A stretch of DNA of 64,000 nt, from positions 62,001 through 126,000 of the forward strand of contig JADNRV010000141.1 of the NCBI GenBank assembly GCA_015499995.1. The letters run 5' to 3'. Each line of letters opens with the position of its first letter. Within the stretch, counting starts at the first letter, position 1. The stretch comes from Flammula alnicola. Its lineage: Eukaryota; Basidiomycota; Agaricomycetes; Agaricales; Strophariaceae. The notes beneath the pieces are model-generated. The model was not told where the DNA came from and made no database searches. It was given only the letters and a program-made list of their open reading frames with translations. This document shows, in pieces, positions 61,010 to 64,000 of this stretch. The position numbers and the translations under genes were made by a program.

Positions 61010-62138
61010 CCCCACAAACACCAGTATCGGGCCCTCGGCGGCCAGTATCCCATGTGTGTGGGTGGATACTGATACCGGATACTGAAAATTATGTAAACAT
61101 ACACGTGACCTACCTGTCGCGCTTCCTGTCGCGCTTTGGATTACGATATTCACGCGCGTTGCGGCGGTCGCGCCCTTGGTCGCGCCAGTGAAAAATGCCT
61201 CGAGCGGTATTGATAGTTTTGAGTGAAATAATCTATGATTTGCCATTAATCCAATTGACACTTGGGTTAGTCTGAAAAATGAGAACTGCTTGAAAATTCT
61301 TAGAGCTGCATCAAGCAATGAGTAGGATTCCCGGGTCCTCTCGAGTCAAACAATCATGCCAAGACACATATTTCAGAATTCACTCAATTCTACTCTACGA
61401 GGCTGAGATTGATATGGCTCGTACTTTCCCATTTTCGAATGAGATAGAGTGCTCTCGTGTCTCATCAATCCATTCTCATATCGGATAGAAACCTTGCAAT
61501 TGGTTCAACTTCATATTCATTCAGTAATTCTACTACAGATTTCATACTAGAATCTAACAATACCACTACAGTGAACATACCTGCTCAGTAACCTGCCCTC
61601 CAAATTGCTCCACCAATGCTGAGATTGTACTTGAGCTTGAATATCAAGAAGGGATGGCCTGTAAACAACATATAAGTCTGTGATCTGTGATACAGGGGAC
61701 AGATCCTGAAGACGTACAAGTTGAATATGGGGTCCAATGAGATGAGAGAGAAAGAGGCTCCAGATTGGCTTCAGACTCTAACTTAAAGATCTAAGCGAGT
61801 TCGTGTGAGGAAATGAACCCTGGAGGATCAGATGATCTAAGCGAGTATCCTTGTACAAAAATGGTGAAACTCGCTGGGAAAAGGGAGGAAAAGGGTCCAC
61901 AGGGTGAACTGATGGTGAGCATCTAAGCGAGTATCCGTGTAAGAAAATCCGGAAAAGGAGGAAAAGGGTCCTATAATGATGCTAATGAACTGATGATGGA
62001 CATGGAGTCGATTTGCGACAAGCGGCTGTGAGGCAGTGAACAGAACGAATAATAGAGAGGCGAAGGTCAATTCTCTCTCCCTTCCCTCTCTTTCCCTTTT
62101 CGATTTTTTGATTTATTTATTTATTTATTATTTAATTA
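61010..62138. repeat. Tandem repeat, unit 2 (1,129 bp)
   Basis: Second unit, same start and AT-rich end as unit 1. Two reading frames in the unit (77 and 94 residues) recur unchanged in unit 3, showing near-perfect identity. Confidence 0.92.
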
Positions 62139-63267
62139 CCCCACAAACACCAGTATCGGGCCCTCGGCGGCCAGTATCCCATGTGTGTGGGTGGATACTG
62201 ATACCGGATACTGAAAATTATGTAAACATACACGTGACCTACCTGTCGCGCTTCCTGTCGCGCTTTGGATTACGATATTCACGCGCGTTGCGGCGGTCGC
62301 GCCCTTGGTCGCGCCAGTGAAAAATGCCTCGAGCGGTATTGATAGTTTTGAGTGAAATAATCTATGATTTGCCATTAATCCAATTGACACTTGGGTTAGT
62401 CTGAAAAATGAGAACTGCTTGAAAATTCTTAGAGCTGCATCAAGCAATGAGTAGGATTCCCGGGTCCTCTCGAGTCAAACAATCATGCCAAGACACATAT
62501 TTCAGAATTCACTCAATTCTACTCTACGAGGCTGAGATTGATATGGCTCGTACTTTCCCATTTTCGAATGAGATAGAGTGCTCTCGTGTCTCATCAATCC
62601 ATTCTCATATCGGATAGAAACCTTGCAATTGGTTCAACTTCATATTCATTCAGTAATTCTACTACAGATTTCATACTAGAATCTAACAATACCACTACAG
62701 TGAACATACCTGCTCAGTAACCTGCCCTCCAAATTGCTCCACCAATGCTGAGATTGTACTTGAGCTTGAATATCAAGAAGGGATGGCCTGTAAACAACAT
62801 ATAAGTCTGTGATCTGTGATACAGGGGACAGATCCTGAAGACGTACAAGTTGAATATGGGGTCCAATGAGATGAGAGAGAAAGAGGCTCCAGATTGGCTT
62901 CAGACTCTAACTTAAAGATCTAAGCGAGTTCGTGTGAGGAAATGAACCCTGGAGGATCAGATGATCTAAGCGAGTATCCTTGTACAAAAATGGTGAAACT
63001 CGCTGGGAAAAGGGAGGAAAAGGGTCCACAGGGTGAACTGATGGTGAGCATCTAAGCGAGTATCCGTGTAAGAAAATCCGGAAAAGGAGGAAAAGGGTCC
63101 TATAATGATGCTAATGAACTGATGATGGACATGGAGTCGATTTGCGACAAGCGGCTGTGAGGCAGTGAACAGAACGAATAATAGAGAGGCGAAGGTCAAT
63201 TCTCTCTCCCTTCCCTCTCTTTCCCTTTTCGATTTTTTGATTTATTTATTTATTTATTATTTAATTA
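62139..63267. repeat. Tandem repeat, unit 3 (1,129 bp)
   Basis: Third complete unit, indistinguishable by eye from unit 2 over the parts compared. Confidence 0.92.
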
Positions 63268-64000
63268 CCCCACAAACACCAGTATCGGGCCCTCGGCGGC
63301 CAGTATCCCATGTGTGTGGGTGGATACTGATACCGGATACTGAAAATTATGTAAACATACACGTGACCTACCTGTCGCGCTTCCTGTCGCGCTTTGGATT
63401 ACGATATTCACGCGCGTTGCGGCGGTCGCGCCCTTGGTCGCGCCAGTGAAAAATGCCTCGAGCGGTATTGATAGTTTTGAGTGAAATAATCTATGATTTG
63501 CCATTAATCCAATTGACACTTGGGTTAGTCTGAAAAATGAGAACTGCTTGAAAATTCTTAGAGCTGCATCAAGCAATGAGTAGGATTCCCGGGTCCTCTC
63601 GAGTCAAACAATCATGCCAAGACACATATTTCAGAATTCACTCAATTCTACTCTACGAGGCTGAGATTGATATGGCTCGTACTTTCCCATTTTCGAATGA
63701 GATAGAGTGCTCTCGTGTCTCATCAATCCATTCTCATATCGGATAGAAACCTTGCAATTGGTTCAACTTCATATTCATTCAGTAATTCTACTACAGATTT
63801 CATACTAGAATCTAACAATACCACTACAGTGAACATACCTGCTCAGTAACCTGCCCTCCAAATTGCTCCACCAATGCTGAGATTGTACTTGAGCTTGAAT
63901 ATCAAGAAGGGATGGCCTGTAAACAACATATAAGTCTGTGATCTGTGATACAGGGGACAGATCCTGAAGACGTACAAGTTGAATATGGGGTCCAATGAGA
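63268..64000. repeat. Tandem repeat, unit 4 (partial, 733 bp)
   Basis: Fourth copy, cut by the window end, so the array continues beyond and its total length is unknown. Confidence 0.92.

Noticed and set aside
61007..61318. Recurring 77-, 94- and 103-residue ORFs in the tandem repeat units
   Set aside because: They recur only because the units are copies; composition is that of repeat DNA, unit 1 changes the C-terminus by one base, and no motif is present.
59880..64000. CRISPR array or phage-type repeats
   Set aside because: The period is 1.1 kb with no short repeats separating unique spacers, and the surroundings are eukaryotic.

Overview
This is a nuclear genome segment from a filamentous basidiomycete, most likely an Agaricomycete. 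The genes carry many short GT-AG introns (about 50-60 nt), coding sits on both strands, and the recognisable proteins read like mushroom-forming fungi: lineage-restricted F-box proteins, a Skt5-type Sel1-repeat protein with a CaaX end, and a germinal-centre-type kinase with basidiomycete-like sequence. This placement is inference; no marker gene settles the species.

Layout. 1-905: end of one plant-basic-secretory-protein (BSP) domain running into a second, frame-broken one. 1490-6213 (-): RNA polymerase II CTD phosphatase FCP1 and an APH-type small-molecule kinase. 7154-9686 (-): large disordered/coiled-coil protein. 9.7-14.4 kb: gene-poor. 14.4-20.8 kb: membrane-anchored orphan, F-box protein, SIKE-type coiled-coil protein (STRIPAK), second F-box-like gene. 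21.3-30.2 kb: RNase H1, RAD5 (HIRAN-SNF2-RING) and, head to head with it, CCT7. 30.2-32 kb: empty. 32-37 kb: MFS permease facing a type II membrane glycosyltransferase-like gene. 37.1-42.6 kb: secreted low-complexity protein, a doubtful small gene, a Mn-type cation diffusion facilitator, a small membrane protein. 42.9-54.3 kb: GCK-III kinase, AP-3 delta, DH-domain RhoGEF, Baeyer-Villiger-type monooxygenase. 54.5-59.6 kb: EXO84 and, divergent from it, SKT5. 59.88-64 kb: a tandem array with a 1,129-bp period (three full units plus a partial fourth) running off the window end.

Functional threads. Genome maintenance and transcription: RAD5, RNase H1, FCP1. Proteostasis: CCT7, F-box proteins. Polarity, secretion and cell wall: GCK-III kinase, SIKE protein, RhoGEF, exocyst EXO84, AP-3 delta, chitin-synthase activator SKT5. 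No single new operon-like system is evident. The genes look like ordinary chromosomal housekeeping and accessory genes.

The strongest unexpected signal is technical but matters for every reading of this window. At about 20 places in otherwise conserved genes, including the essential CCT7, the frame is lost by exactly one missing base, usually in a short homopolymer. Nearly all shifts have the same sign, which points to systematic one-base deletions in the assembly rather than a run of pseudogenes. The most interesting biological signals are the 1.13-kb tandem array, a 5-nt microexon inside the RAD5 Walker A region, a double-domain BSP gene, a probable GC-AG intron in SKT5, and two STRIPAK-related genes in one window.
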